A stretch of 64,000 bases of DNA from JAHQVI01 sp963727575 (GCA_963727575.1 CAVSIA010000008.1:54182-118181); one strand, 5' to 3'. Positions 8,578 to 19,727 are shown, counted from the first letter of the stretch. Translations and numbers: made by a program. Notes: a model not told the origin generated them from the sequence alone.

Positions 8578-8855
8578 AGAGTAGAGTTAATGAAAGATAC
8601 AAAACTGTAACTTTTGCGCGAGTTTGTAAATGAAATACACCAAATACGAGAACATCTTCGTATTCGTGCTTATTTCCGCTGATATCGCGGAAGTGTTTTT
8701 CAAATCGTTTCCTGCCCAGACCGTCCTGATCTGTTTCAAATTCAGACAACGAAAAGTCGGCGCGTTAGTGCCGCCCGCGCGGAAACCGGGGAAAACCCGC
8801 TGCCGGGCGGGAGCCGATCGGCTAGTGTGGAAATGAAAATCCGGGAGGCCCGCCC
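8578..8855. other. AT-richer intergenic region between sciP and acylase gene
   Basis: These 278 bases are clearly richer in A and T than their surroundings and hold no convincing gene. They carry the upstream part of the sciP control region and, near 8840-8852, GGGAGG, the ribosome site of the acylase gene that starts at 8856. Confidence 0.4.
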
Positions 8856-11288
8856 ATGTTTCGCCGCCGCATGCGGAAAATTGTCCTGTGGCTCATCGCG
8901 CTGGTTATCGTTGTGCCGCTGCTCGGCGCCGGCGCCGGCTATATCTGGTGGAGCCGAAGCCTGCCTACACTCGACGGCACGGTGCGGCTCGCGGGACTGG
9001 GCGGCGACGTCCGCGTCATCCGCGACGCACACGGCGTCCCGCACATCTTCGCTGCGACCCTGACCGATGCCGCCCGCACCCTCGGCTATCTGCACGCGCA
9101 GGACCGCTTCTTCCAGATGGACATCTCCCGCCGCGTGCTGACCGGCCGGCTCGCCGCAGCCATCGGCCCGCGCGGGCTGCGGCTCGATCGGCTGTTCCGC
9201 GCCCTCGATTTCGAAAGCCGCAGCCGCGACAGCCTGGCGGCGATGCCGGCGGACCTCAAGCGGGACCTTGAGGCCTATGCGGACGGCGTCAACGCCTGGC
9301 TCAGCGAGAGCGGCCAGGCGTTGCCGGCGGAGTATACGCTTCTGGGCATCAAGCCGGAGCCCTGGCGGCCGGTCGACTCGATCGTCTGGGGCAAGGGGAT
9401 GGCCTGGAAGCTGAGCGCAAACTGGCATCACGACGCGACCCGGGCGCTGCTTTCGGAGAAATACGGCCGCGAGCGCACCGAACGGCTGTTCCCGCCGAAA
9501 TTTCCCGAATGGCCGGTGACGCTGAAGCCGGAGATCGGGCGCGGCGAACAGCACGGCGCATCCCTGTTCCCGAACCCCGGTCGTCCGCTCCGCTTTGCCG
9601 AGGGCGGCGATCTGATGCGGCGCCTGCTCGAGCTGCCGTCCATCGGGGCGGGCGCGTCGAATGAATGGGTGGTCGACGGCAGCCGCAGCGAAACCGGAAA
9701 ACCGCTGCTGGCCAATGATCCGCATCTGGAGCTGGACATCCCGATCCTGTGGTATCTGGCGCGCATCACCACACCCGACATGACGATATCCGGCGCCACC
9801 GCACCCGGCGTGCCGCTGGTGCTGCTCGGCCAGAACGGCCATATCGCCTGGGGCTTCACCACCACCGACAGCGACACCCAGGATCTGTTCGTCGAGACCG
9901 AGGCGCCGGGCAATCCCGGCCGTTATCTGACGCCGGACGGCGATGAGGCGATGCGAACCGAGGCGGTGAAGATCGAGGTCAAGGGCGGCGCGCCGGTCGA
10001 AATCACCCGCCGCGAGACGCGGCACGGCCCGATCATCTCCGACGCCACCCCCGAGATGGAAGCCATCTCCACCGGGGGACGCCTGATCAGCCTCGCCTGG
10101 ACCGGGCTGAGCCGCGCCGATACCACCGCCGAAGCGTTCTACCGTATCAACCGCGCCCGCAATTGGCAGGAATTCCGCGACGCGCTGCGGCTCTACAAAT
10201 CACCGGCGCAGAACATCGTCTATGCCGACCGCGAGGGCAATATCGGCTTCGTCAACGCCGGCGAAGTGCCCGTACGCAAGAGCGGCGACGGGCGCTACCC
10301 GGCGGATGGCGCCACGGGCGACGGCGACTGGACCGGCATGGTCCCGTTCGACGGCTGGCCGACGCTTTTCGACCCGCCCGCAGGCGCCATCGTCAACGCC
10401 AACAATGCCGATATCGACGCCGATTATCCCTATTGGTTCGGCCGCGACCAGACAGCGGGCTACCGCGCCATGCGCATCATCGAGCGGATCGCCGCCAAGC
10501 CCAAACATGACCTCGCCAGCATCGCCTCGATCCAGATGGATATCGAGGCCGCCCATGCGCGCGATCTGGTGCCGTTCCTGCTGAAGCTGGAGCCGGAGAC
10601 CGATCTCGAACGCCAGGCGCTCGATCTGCTGCGGAACTGGGATTTTGCCGCCGACCGCAACCGGCCCGAGCCGCTGATCCTCGACTGGTGGCTGCTGCGG
10701 ATCAATGAGGAGCTGCTGCGGTCGGGGCTCGACCCGCTTGCGGGAAGCACCGGCGCCTTCAATGCCGCCGTCGTCGTCTCGATCCTGCGTTCGCCCGATG
10801 GTTTCTGCGATGCCGAGCGCGGGGGGGCGGACTGCATGAAGGCGGCCCGAACCGCATTTCGCAGGACGCTGGACGAGCTGTCACAGCGCTACGGCAACGA
10901 CGTGTCCCAATGGCGCTGGGGCGCCGAGCATGTCGCGGTGATGAAAAATCAGGTGATGGACAATGTGCCCGGTTTCCGCGAGCTGTTCGGCGTCGCCTTC
11001 CCGAGCGATGGCGGGTTCTATTCGGTCAATCGCGGCGGCAGCCTCGGCGCGCCGGAAAGGGACCATCCGCTGCTGCGCAAATCGGGGGCCGGTTTTCGCG
11101 GCGTCTACGATCTGGCCGATCCGGCGCGCTCGCGCTTCATCATCGCCACCGGCCAGAGCAGCCATCCGCTCTCACGCTTCTATGCCGATCAGCTCAAGCT
11201 CTATAAGAAAGGCAAGAGCATCCGGCTCAATCTCACCGAGGAGGAGCTGGAGGCGCAAGAGACCGGCGAGCTGGTGTTCAAGCCGTAG
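8856..11288 (+). CDS. Penicillin acylase family Ntn hydrolase, membrane-anchored
   Basis: An 810-residue protein with an N-terminal membrane segment (about 10-33) and then the penicillin acylase fold. A spacer leads to GAGASNEWVVDGSRS, where Ser at about residue 268 would become the N-terminal nucleophile of the beta chain after self-cleavage. LANDPHLELDIP and GHIAWGFTTTDSD are further family blocks. Such enzymes hydrolyse amide bonds of penicillins, acyl-homoserine lactones or other N-acyl compounds in the periplasm; the true substrate cannot be read here. Length fits the family (about 750-830). GGGAGG precedes the ATG. A palindromic repeat follows the stop. The gene stands alone. Confidence 0.9.
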   Translation: MFRRRMRKIVLWLIALVIVVPLLGAGAGYIWWSRSLPTLDGTVRLAGLGGDVRVIRDAHGVPHIFAATLTDAARTLGYLHAQDRFFQMDISRRVLTGRLAAAIGPRGLRLDRLFRALDFESRSRDSLAAMPADLKRDLEAYADGVNAWLSESGQALPAEYTLLGIKPEPWRPVDSIVWGKGMAWKLSANWHHDATRALLSEKYGRERTERLFPPKFPEWPVTLKPEIGRGEQHGASLFPNPGRPLRFAEGGDLMRRLLELPSIGAGASNEWVVDGSRSETGKPLLANDPHLELDIPILWYLARITTPDMTISGATAPGVPLVLLGQNGHIAWGFTTTDSDTQDLFVETEAPGNPGRYLTPDGDEAMRTEAVKIEVKGGAPVEITRRETRHGPIISDATPEMEAISTGGRLISLAWTGLSRADTTAEAFYRINRARNWQEFRDALRLYKSPAQNIVYADREGNIGFVNAGEVPVRKSGDGRYPADGATGDGDWTGMVPFDGWPTLFDPPAGAIVNANNADIDADYPYWFGRDQTAGYRAMRIIERIAAKPKHDLASIASIQMDIEAAHARDLVPFLLKLEPETDLERQALDLLRNWDFAADRNRPEPLILDWWLLRINEELLRSGLDPLAGSTGAFNAAVVVSILRSPDGFCDAERGGADCMKAARTAFRRTLDELSQRYGNDVSQWRWGAEHVAVMKNQVMDNVPGFRELFGVAFPSDGGFYSVNRGGSLGAPERDHPLLRKSGAGFRGVYDLADPARSRFIIATGQSSHPLSRFYADQLKLYKKGKSIRLNLTEEELEAQETGELVFKP

Positions 11289-11330
11289 CCAGGCAGCCGT
11301 GGGCGTCATCCCGGCGGCCTTTCCCGCATC

Positions 11331-11413
11331 GTCATTCCCGCGCAGGCGGGACTCCAGTAATCCGCTTATGATTCATCGGTGAATACTGGATTCCCGCCTG
11401 CGCGGGGACGACG
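11331..11413. repeat. Intergenic palindromic repeat
   Basis: Two inverted arms, GTCATTCCCGCGCAGGCGGG and CCCGCCTGCGCGGGGACGAC, enclose about 40 bases. Each inner arm continues as ACTCCAGT or ACTGGATT, so the folded hairpin is long. It lies between the convergent acylase and livM genes and can act as a two-way terminator. This GC-rich unit is a common dispersed element in alphaproteobacterial genomes. Confidence 0.8.
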
Positions 11414-11503
11414 TTATTCCATTTGGAAAAGGTCGCTCTTAAAGCTGATGCTGTTTAGCAGGCGCCACGATGAACGGCAGACGAGCGATCCGGACGCCTC
11501 GGC

Positions 11504-12511
11504 TCAGTGACCGGCGGTGGACGGCGCGACGGCAGGCTCGGTCGCGGCACGCGAGGCCGCGGTGCGTTCCGATCGTCCCAGCCGCTGCCGCAGCGCGATG
11601 ATCTCGCCGACGATGCCGCGCCGGAACAGCAGCACGCAGGCGACGAAAATGATGCCCTGCGAGATCGACACCCACGCGCCAAAGGCTGCGAGATATTGCT
11701 GGATCGAAGCCACGAGGAAGGCCCCGACCACCGGGCCGAGCACCGTGCCCATGCCGCCGAGCAGCGTCATCAGAACGACCTCGCCGGATGTGTGCCAGTG
11801 GACGCTGTTGAGCGAGGCGATCTGGAAGGTCAGCACGAACAGGCTGCCGGCGACGCCCGACAAGGTCGCCGAGATGATGAAGGCCAGAAGCTTGTAGCGG
11901 TCGGCGTTGTAGCCGAGCGAGATCGCCCGAGGCTCGTTCTCGCGCACCGCCTTCAGCGTCTGGCCGAAGGGCGAGTGGATCGTGCGCTGGATGATGACGA
12001 AGCAGATCAGGAACACCGCCAGGACGAAATAATACATCGTCAGGCTGTCGCGCAGGTTGAGCACGCCGAACAGATAGCCGCGCGGCACCGCCTGAATGCC
12101 GTCCTCGCCATGGGTGAAAGGCGCCTGCACGCAGAAGAAATACAGCATCTGCGCGAGCGCCAGCGTGACCATGGCGAAATAGATGCCCTGCCGGCGGATG
12201 GCGAGGCCGCCGAACAGCACGCCGAGCCCCGCCGCGGAAAGCGCGCCGAGCAGGATGGCGATCTCGGGTCCCAGACCCCACACCTTGGCGGCGTGTCCGG
12301 TCACATAAGCGGCAAAGCCGAAGAACGCGGCATGGCCGAAGGACAGCAAGCCGACATAGCCGAGCAGCAGGTTGAAGGCGCATGCGAACAGCGACAGGCA
12401 GAGCGCCCGCATCAGGAATTGCGGATAGAGCAGGAACGGTCCGGCGATTGCGAGCGCGACGAGCACCGCATAGAGCAGAACCGTCGCGGTGTCGGTGCGT
12501 TTGGTCACCAT
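11504..12511 (-). CDS. livM: Branched-chain amino acid type ABC permease LivM
   Basis: A 335-residue inner-membrane protein with about eight to ten hydrophobic segments and the LivM signatures NLLLGYVGLLSFGHAAFFG near residue 55 and LLGGMGTVLGPVVGA in the C-terminal half. A charged Ala-rich tail follows the last segment. I chose ATG 12511 over GTG/ATG 12532 because it starts four bases past the livH stop, as expected in the operon. It pairs with LivH to form the membrane channel of a periplasmic-binding-protein importer energised by LivG and LivF. Substrates of this class range from amino acids to amides and aromatic acids. Confidence 0.9.
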   Translation of the reverse strand: MVTKRTDTATVLLYAVLVALAIAGPFLLYPQFLMRALCLSLFACAFNLLLGYVGLLSFGHAAFFGFAAYVTGHAAKVWGLGPEIAILLGALSAAGLGVLFGGLAIRRQGIYFAMVTLALAQMLYFFCVQAPFTHGEDGIQAVPRGYLFGVLNLRDSLTMYYFVLAVFLICFVIIQRTIHSPFGQTLKAVRENEPRAISLGYNADRYKLLAFIISATLSGVAGSLFVLTFQIASLNSVHWHTSGEVVLMTLLGGMGTVLGPVVGAFLVASIQQYLAAFGAWVSISQGIIFVACVLLFRRGIVGEIIALRQRLGRSERTAASRAATEPAVAPSTAGH

Positions 12512-12515
12512 GTCG

Positions 12516-13397
12516 TCAGCTCGCCCTTCCAAACAGGCCCTGCGGCTTGATCAGCAGCACGATGGCCATGACCACGAATATGACCGTATTCGAGGCCTCC
12601 GGGTAGAACACTTTGGTCAGCCCCTCGAGGATGCCGAGCATGAAGCCGGTGATCACCGAGCCCAGGATCGACCCCATGCCGCCGATCACGACCACGGCAA
12701 ACACGATGATGATCAGGTTGGAGCCCATCAGCGGGTTGACCGAGTAGATCGGCGCCGCCAGCACGCCGGCAAAGGCGGCAAGACCGACGCCAAGCCCGTA
12801 GGTCAGCGTGATCATCGCCGGCACGTTGACGCCGAATGCCTGGACGAGCGCGGGGTTCTCGGTCGCGGCGCGCAGATAGCTGCCGAGCTTGGTCTTCTCG
12901 ATCAGCAGCCAGGTCCCGAGGCAGACGATCAGCGACGCCACCACCACCCAGCCCCGATAGACCGGCAGGAACATGAAGCCGAGATTGTAGCCGCCCTGCA
13001 GAGCCGCCGGGGGCGCATAGGGCAGACCCGACACGCCGTAAAGCTCGCGGAACACACCTTCAAGGATCAGCGCCAGGCCGAAGGTGAACAACAGGCCGTA
13101 GAGATGATCGAGCTTGTAGAGGTGCTTCAGGAACAGCCGCTCGATGACCATGCCGAAAGCGGCGATGATGATCGGCGCCACGATCAGCGCCGGCCAGTAG
13201 CCGATCCCGAGCTGGTCGAGCAGCAGATAGGCCGCGAAGGCGCCCAGCATGTAGAGGGCGCCATGCGCGAAATTGATAATGTTCAGCATGCCGAAGATCA
13301 AGGCGAGGCCGAGCGACAGCATGGCATAGAAAGCGCCGTTGATCAGTCCCAGCATAAGCTGGCCGAACAGCACCTGTATGGGCATGCCAAATATCAT
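12516..13397 (-). CDS. livH: Branched-chain amino acid type ABC permease LivH
   Basis: A 293-residue hydrophobic protein with the LivH opening LGLINGAFYAMLSLGLALIF and the conserved GMLNIINFAHGALYMLGAF. The cytoplasmic coupling region is EKTKLGSYLRAATENPALVQ, and GGMGSILGSVITGFMLG lies near the end. It begins 28 bases after livK and runs almost directly into livM. The heterodimer with LivM forms the translocation path. Length is usual for the family. Confidence 0.92.
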   Translation of the reverse strand: MIFGMPIQVLFGQLMLGLINGAFYAMLSLGLALIFGMLNIINFAHGALYMLGAFAAYLLLDQLGIGYWPALIVAPIIIAAFGMVIERLFLKHLYKLDHLYGLLFTFGLALILEGVFRELYGVSGLPYAPPAALQGGYNLGFMFLPVYRGWVVVASLIVCLGTWLLIEKTKLGSYLRAATENPALVQAFGVNVPAMITLTYGLGVGLAAFAGVLAAPIYSVNPLMGSNLIIIVFAVVVIGGMGSILGSVITGFMLGILEGLTKVFYPEASNTVIFVVMAIVLLIKPQGLFGRAS

Positions 13398-13425
13398 CCC
13401 GGCCTCCGTGATCCTTGAAGCGTGC

Positions 13426-14637
13426 CTACTTCACCAGCGGGCAGCCGCCGTCTTTGAGCGGACGGAAAGCCTCGTCGCCCGGCGTGGTGCGAAGGATCTT
13501 GTAGAAGTCGTAAGGGCCCTTGGATTCCTCGGGCGACTTGACCTGAGCCAGATACATGTCGTGGACCATCAGGCCGTCTTCGCGGATCTTGCCGTTCTTG
13601 GCGAAGAAGTCGTTGACCGGCATTTCCCGCATCTTGGCGACGACGGCCTTGGCCTCATCCGTGCCGGCAGCCTTGATCGCCTTCAGATAATGCATCGTGC
13701 CGGAATAGACGCCGGCCTGGACCATGGTCGGCATGGCGCCGCCATTCTTCTCGGCGAAGCGCTTGGAGAATTCGCGGGTTTCGTCGTTCAGGTCCCAGTA
13801 GAAGCCGGTGGTGATGACGAGGCCCTGCGCCGTCTTCAGGCCGAGGCTCTTCACGTCGGTGAGGAACACCAGCAGACCGGCAAGGCGCTGGCCGCCGGCG
13901 ACGATGCCGAATTCATTGGCCTGCTTGATGGTGTTGACGGTGTCGAGGCCGGCATTGGCGAGGCCGACGACTTTGGCGCCCGAGCCCTGGGCCTGCAGCA
14001 GGAAGGACGAGAAGTCCGTCGTGCCGGGGAACGGATGGCGCACCGCGCCGACAATCTTACCGCCCGCCTTCTTCACCGCTTCCGACGTGTCGCGCTCCAG
14101 CGCGTGGCCGAATGCGTAGTCGGCGGTGATGAAGAACCAGCTGTCGCCGCCTTCCTTGACCAGCGTCGTGCCGGTGCCGTTGGCCAGCGCGAAGGTGTCG
14201 TAGGTCCAGTGAATGCCGGTCGGCGAGCATTTCGGGCCGGTCAGGTCGGAGGTGGCGGCACCGGAATTGATGTGCACGCGGTTCTTGTTCTTGGTGATTT
14301 CCTGGATGGCCAGCGCGACGGACGAGGTCGTCACGTCGGTGAACATGTCCACGCCGTCCTGGTCGATCCACTGGTTGGCGATGTTGGAGGCGATGTCGGG
14401 CTTGTTCTGGTGATCGGCCGAGAGCACCTCGATCGGCTTGTCGAGAACCTTGCCGCCGAAATCGTCGACCGCCATCTGCGCGGCGATCACGGAGCCTTTG
14501 CCGCCGAGGTCGGCATAGATGCCGGACTGATCGTTCAGGACGCCGATCTTGACGGCGTCGCCGGAAACCTGCGCATGCGCCGCGCCCATACCGGCGGCCA
14601 GCGCGCAAGCGGCGGCGAGCAGTGTCAGTTTTTTCAT
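13426..14637 (-). CDS. livK: Periplasmic substrate-binding protein, LivK type
   Basis: A 403-residue periplasmic binding protein with the signal peptide MKKLTLLAAACALAAGMG, probably cut after AHA. The mature protein begins with GDAVKIGVLNDQSGIYADLG, the usual opening of the Leu/Ile/Val-binding class, and keeps two Rossmann-like lobes with NRVHINSGAATSDL and GGDSWFFITADYAFG. It captures the solute for LivHMGF. Ligand identity cannot be read reliably; paralogues of this form in Hyphomicrobiales often bind non-amino-acid ligands. It is placed between livF and livH. GGAGG precedes the ATG. Confidence 0.9.
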   Translation of the reverse strand: MKKLTLLAAACALAAGMGAAHAQVSGDAVKIGVLNDQSGIYADLGGKGSVIAAQMAVDDFGGKVLDKPIEVLSADHQNKPDIASNIANQWIDQDGVDMFTDVTTSSVALAIQEITKNKNRVHINSGAATSDLTGPKCSPTGIHWTYDTFALANGTGTTLVKEGGDSWFFITADYAFGHALERDTSEAVKKAGGKIVGAVRHPFPGTTDFSSFLLQAQGSGAKVVGLANAGLDTVNTIKQANEFGIVAGGQRLAGLLVFLTDVKSLGLKTAQGLVITTGFYWDLNDETREFSKRFAEKNGGAMPTMVQAGVYSGTMHYLKAIKAAGTDEAKAVVAKMREMPVNDFFAKNGKIREDGLMVHDMYLAQVKSPEESKGPYDFYKILRTTPGDEAFRPLKDGGCPLVK

Positions 14638-14683
14638 TGAGTGTCCTCCTTGGATTATACATTGGTCCGGCGCGGGGGCCGGA

Positions 14684-15388
14684 CTAAACGCCGAGATAGG
14701 CTTGCAGCTTCTCCTTGTTCGCCGCCAGCGCGGCGTCGCTGATCATGTCGATAACGTGGCCATGCTCGACCACATAGTGACGATCCGCAAGGGTCGAGGC
14801 AAAATGAAAGTTCTGCTCGACGAGCAAAATCGTAAAGCCTTTTTCCTTTAAGGTCCGGATAATTCCGCCGATCTGCTGAACGATCACCGGAGCCAGACCC
14901 TCGGTCGGCTCGTCGAGTAGCAGAAACTTGGCGCCGGTGCGCAAAATTCGTGCAATTGCCAGCATTTGCTGCTCGCCGCCGGAGAGCTTGGTGCCCTGGC
15001 TGGCGGCGCGCTGCTTCAGGCGCGGAAAGATTTCGTAAATCTCATCGACCGAAAGTCCGCCGTCCTGCACCTTGGGCGGCAGCAGCAGGTTCTCCTTGAC
15101 GGTCAGGCTGGCGAAGATGCCCCGCTCTTCGGGGCAGTAGGCGATGCCGAGCCGCGCGATGGCGTTCGACGGCATGCCCGTCGTCTCCTTGCCGCGGAAG
15201 CGGATGGTGCCCTCGCACCGGTCGAGCATGCCCATGATGGCGCGCATGGTGGTGGTCTTGCCGACGCCGTTGCGGCCGAGCAGCGTCACCACTTCGCCGT
15301 CGCCGACATCGAAGGACATGCCGTGGAGAATGTGAGATTCCCCATACCAGCCGTTGAGGTTCTTGACCGAGAGCATCGGTTCAGACAT
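14684..15388 (-). CDS. livF: ABC transporter ATPase LivF
   Basis: A 234-residue ATPase starting MSEPMLSVKNLNGWYGESH. Walker A is GRNGVGKTT, the signature LSGGEQQML, and Walker B LLLDEPTEGL, all intact. The LivF class is also marked by YCPEERGIFASLTVKENL. I chose ATG 15388 over the longer frame from 15442 because the extra residues are the livG end read in another frame. The start overlaps the livG stop by a few bases, so translation is probably coupled. It powers import together with LivG. Confidence 0.93.
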   Translation of the reverse strand: MSEPMLSVKNLNGWYGESHILHGMSFDVGDGEVVTLLGRNGVGKTTTMRAIMGMLDRCEGTIRFRGKETTGMPSNAIARLGIAYCPEERGIFASLTVKENLLLPPKVQDGGLSVDEIYEIFPRLKQRAASQGTKLSGGEQQMLAIARILRTGAKFLLLDEPTEGLAPVIVQQIGGIIRTLKEKGFTILLVEQNFHFASTLADRHYVVEHGHVIDMISDAALAANKEKLQAYLGV

Positions 15389-16140
15389 TGCCGGTCCCCA
15401 TATAGGCGTCGACCACGTCCGGATTGTTGGAGACCTGGTCATAGGTGCCCTTCGGCCAGGATCTCGCCGCGCGTCAGCACCGTGATCACGTCGGACAGGT
15501 CGGCCACGACTGACAGATTGTGCTCGATCATCAGCACGGTGCGGCCCTTGGCGACGCTTCGGATCAATGCGGAAATGCGCTGAACGTCCTCCCGGCCCAT
15601 CCCCGCCATCGGCTCGTCGAGAAGCAGCACGTCCGGCTCCAGGGCGATGGTGGTGGCGATTTCGAGCGCGCGCTTGCGCCCATAAGGCAGCTCCACCGCG
15701 AATTGCTCCGCAAAGCCGGTGAGGCCGACGCGTTCCAGCAGTTGAAGCGCCCGGTCGTTCATGACGTCGACGGATCGCTCCGACTTCCAGAAATGGAACG
15801 AGGTGCCCAGCTCGCGCTGAAGCGCGATGCGGACGTTTTCCATCACCGTCAGATGCGGAAAGGTTGCCGAGATCTGGAAGGAACGGGCGAGGCCCTTGGT
15901 CGCGATTTCGTAGGGTTTATCGCGGGTTATGTCCGCGCCCTTATAGTAGATACGGCCGTGGGTGGGGGCGAGAAATTTGGTGATGAGGTTGAAGCAGGTG
16001 GTTTTTCCGGCGCCGTTGGGACCGATCAATGCGTGGATCGTCCCCGTGCGCACTTTAAGATCGACGCCGTTGACCGCCGTAAATCCCTTGAACTCCTTCG
16101 TCAACCCTTCGGTTCGGATGATGTAATCGTCTGCCGTCAA
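15381..16140 (-). CDS. livG: ABC transporter ATPase LivG, frameshifted near its end
   Basis: A LivG-type ATPase of about 252 residues with Walker A GPNGAGKTT, a LivG-style signature ELPYGRKRALEIA, Walker B LLLDEPMAGM and the switch His in LMIEHNLSVV. The frame reaches a stop at 15439 just after GEILAEG, but removing one G from the GGG at 15448-15450 restores TYDQVSNNPDVVDAYMG and a stop at 15381, the normal LivG ending. The break is therefore probably a sequencing error, costing about 19 residues if real. The start is TTG 16140, six bases past the stop of the small membrane protein gene, with GGGAGG upstream. Confidence 0.9.
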
Positions 16141-16145
16141 ATTGA

Positions 16146-16340
16146 CTATCCCTCCCGCGGACCGTCCCGCGTGTTCCCCCGATTTGGTTTGAAACTGTAA
16201 TACAACAGGTCATACGCCGCCAGCAAAAGACAAAATATGACAACCACGGCCAGATCGATGCGATTCACGTAGGTGACGAGGAGGCCGCAGAACATGACCA
16301 CCAGCGCGAGCGACACGAATGCGAAGAGCCTGTCGAGCAT
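16146..16340 (-). CDS. Small two-helix membrane protein, unknown
   Basis: A 64-residue protein with two hydrophobic helices (about 5-24 and 29-47), a basic Arg between them, and a hydrophilic C-terminal tail. Its ATG lies six bases after the dctM stop and its TAG five bases before the livG start, so it is embedded in the transporter run and probably translated. I do not recognise a family. It may be an accessory subunit or just a spacer peptide that couples translation of the two transporter gene sets. Confidence 0.6.
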   Translation of the reverse strand: MLDRLFAFVSLALVVMFCGLLVTYVNRIDLAVVVIFCLLLAAYDLLYYSFKPNRGNTRDGPREG

Positions 16341-16346
16341 GGTTTG

Positions 16347-17695
<1,349 letters not shown>

Positions 17696-17699
<4 letters not shown>

Positions 17700-18301
17700 T
17701 CCGTTCCCCCGAACCCAAACTGCTTGCGAAGCGCCGCGTCATCTTCCACGCCGTGGACCAGCATGGTTTCCGTTTCTTCGACGTCTTCGAGATGTGACGG
17801 CCAAACTCCCGTCTTTATACAGAGGATACAGCGCATCACCTGGGCGACGCCCTGAATGAAAAGCAGCGTGCCCGCTGCCGGGATAACCATTTTGAACTGG
17901 TAGATCGGGACGTTCGCCGGGCTGTAGACGCTGACCTCCTTATATGAAAAGGACAGCGCGGCATATTTCCAGCCCGCGAAGATCAACGCGAGAATGCCGG
18001 GAAAGAAGAACAGGAAATACAGCAGCAGCTCGAGACGCGCCTGGGTCCGCGGCCGCAGCAGCCGGTAGACGACGTCGCCGCGCACGTGTCCGTCGCGCGA
18101 CAGCGTATAGGCGCCCGCCATCATGAACAGCGTGCCGTACATCATATAGCTGAGATCGAAGGCCCAGGGCGTCGGATCGCGGAGGATATAGCGCATGAAC
18201 ACTTCGTATGAGATGCCGAAGGTCATGATCATGATGGACCAGGCGAAAGCCTTGGCCACCCAGCCGGTAATGCGATCGATTAAATATATGGCTTGCAGCA
18301 C
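17696..18301 (-). CDS. dctQ: TRAP transporter small permease DctQ
   Basis: A 201-residue four-helix membrane protein with the DctQ pattern VFMRYILRDPTPWAFDLSYM and DGHVRGDVVYRLL. It contacts DctM and is needed for transport. I chose GTG 18301, which has GGGGAG eight bases upstream, over an in-frame ATG at 18358 whose extra residues do not look like a DctQ N-terminus. The C-terminal region after the last helix, rich in acidic residues, is longer than in the smallest DctQ proteins but usual for the group with large periplasmic loops. Confidence 0.9.
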
Positions 18302-18379
18302 CTCGGTCTCCCCAGCGGTAACAGGGCAGATAGGGGCGGCACGGTCGCGCCGCCCCAAAGGCTATAGGGATGGACGGGC

Positions 18380-19522
18380 TTAGCTTGGAAGCTTGCCCGG
18401 GAAGTAATGGTTGTAGGCGAGTTTGTAGTCGGCGGCGTTCGTGATGTCGTAGAAGGCGACGCGCTCGGCCCAGGCCTTCTGACTGTCGACAACCTTCTTG
18501 AAGAACGGATCCTGATTGAGCTTCTCCAGGGTCTTGTCCCAAGACACAAGCTGCGCTTCCATGACCGAGGTCGGCGTGCGATACACCTTCACGCCGTCCT
18601 TGTTGATCAGCTCCTGCAGATCCTTGGAATATTGATCCATGGCGAGACCGTAATTGGCCGTGCTCGCCGCTTCGGCGCCAACTTCGAGGATCGCCTGGAT
18701 TTCCGCCGGAAGGCTATCGAATTTGGGCTTGTTGAAGATGATCTCGAAGAACTCGGCCGCCTGATGGTATGAGCCCATCATATAGACTTTCGACACGTCC
18801 GCCGCGCCGAACCGCTTATCCGACGTCGGATTGTTGTACTCGAACGCCTCGATCACGCCGCGCTCCAGGGCCGGAACGATTTCGCCGCCCGGAAGCTGGG
18901 TGACGCTGACGCCCATGCCCTGCATGATGTCGGTGGCCAGACCCACGGTGCGGTATTTCAGGCCCTTCAGATCGTCGGCGCTCTTGATCTCCTTCTTGAA
19001 CCAGCCGAGCGGCTGGGTCGGCATCGGCATGGCGAAGAAGCCGACGAGGTTCAGCTTCAGGACGTCCTGAATCAGCTCGCGATACATATCCTTGCCGCCG
19101 CCGAACTGGATCCAGGCCAGAATCTGGTTGGCGTTGCAGCCGAACACCGGTCCGGTGCCGAACAGCGAGGCGGCCTTGTTCTTGCCGTACCAATAAGCGG
19201 TCACCGTGTGGGCGCAATCGATCACGCCCTGATTACAGCCGTCCTGCACCTGGAAGGACTGAACGACGGCACCGGAGGGCAGCAGGTCGATCTTCAGTCG
19301 GCCGCCCGCCATCTTCTCGACGCGGTCGACATATTGCTTGGCCATGTCCTGGAAGATGTCCGAGGCCGGCCAGGAGCTCTGCATCTTGAGCGTGACGGTC
19401 TGAGCGCGGGAGACCTGCGGGAATGCGACCGTGGCCGCTGCTGCCGTGGCGGCGACGGCGCCGCCCTTCAGAAATTTACGCCGGCTGGCAGACGTGCCAG
19501 CTTTCGTTTCCTTATCAGACAT
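18380..19522 (-). CDS. dctP: TRAP transporter substrate-binding protein DctP (TakP-like)
   Basis: A 380-residue periplasmic receptor exported by the Tat system: SRRKFLKGG lies before a hydrophobic stretch ending VSRA. The mature protein starts with VTLKMQSSWPASDIFQDMA. GLKYRTVGLATDIMQGMGV and ALERGVIEAFEYNNPTSD carry the ligand-binding Arg and Asn regions and resemble the 2-oxoacid/lactate-binding TakP class. Neighbouring genes for a 2-hydroxyacid dehydrogenase and malate synthase would agree with a small keto- or hydroxy-acid ligand, which is inference. First gene of the long minus-strand transporter run. Confidence 0.9.
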   Translation of the reverse strand: MSDKETKAGTSASRRKFLKGGAVAATAAAATVAFPQVSRAQTVTLKMQSSWPASDIFQDMAKQYVDRVEKMAGGRLKIDLLPSGAVVQSFQVQDGCNQGVIDCAHTVTAYWYGKNKAASLFGTGPVFGCNANQILAWIQFGGGKDMYRELIQDVLKLNLVGFFAMPMPTQPLGWFKKEIKSADDLKGLKYRTVGLATDIMQGMGVSVTQLPGGEIVPALERGVIEAFEYNNPTSDKRFGAADVSKVYMMGSYHQAAEFFEIIFNKPKFDSLPAEIQAILEVGAEAASTANYGLAMDQYSKDLQELINKDGVKVYRTPTSVMEAQLVSWDKTLEKLNQDPFFKKVVDSQKAWAERVAFYDITNAADYKLAYNHYFPGKLPS

Positions 19523-19727
19523 ATCGTTCCTCCATTTGTTTAATTTGGCCCGGTTTTTTGGGGCGTCCGGGCGTCTTCACGCGCCCATGCTTTATTTTGA
19601 TGGCTGCCCGCGCACGTGCCTTCACAATGCCGAATGAACCCGGCCTTTCGCCATCAAATCTAAAATATAGGCTGAATATACCTCCAAAATTGGCGGAACT
19701 CGGCTCTGCCCGGCAGACCGCATCCGG

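Noticed and set aside
11507..13418. Long plus-strand frames opposite livM and livH
   Set aside because: Charged, low-complexity antisense frames of membrane-protein genes; the minus-strand products are recognised permeases.
13339..14640. A 433-residue plus-strand frame opposite livK
   Set aside because: An antisense shadow: the minus strand has a signal peptide and a conserved binding-protein fold.
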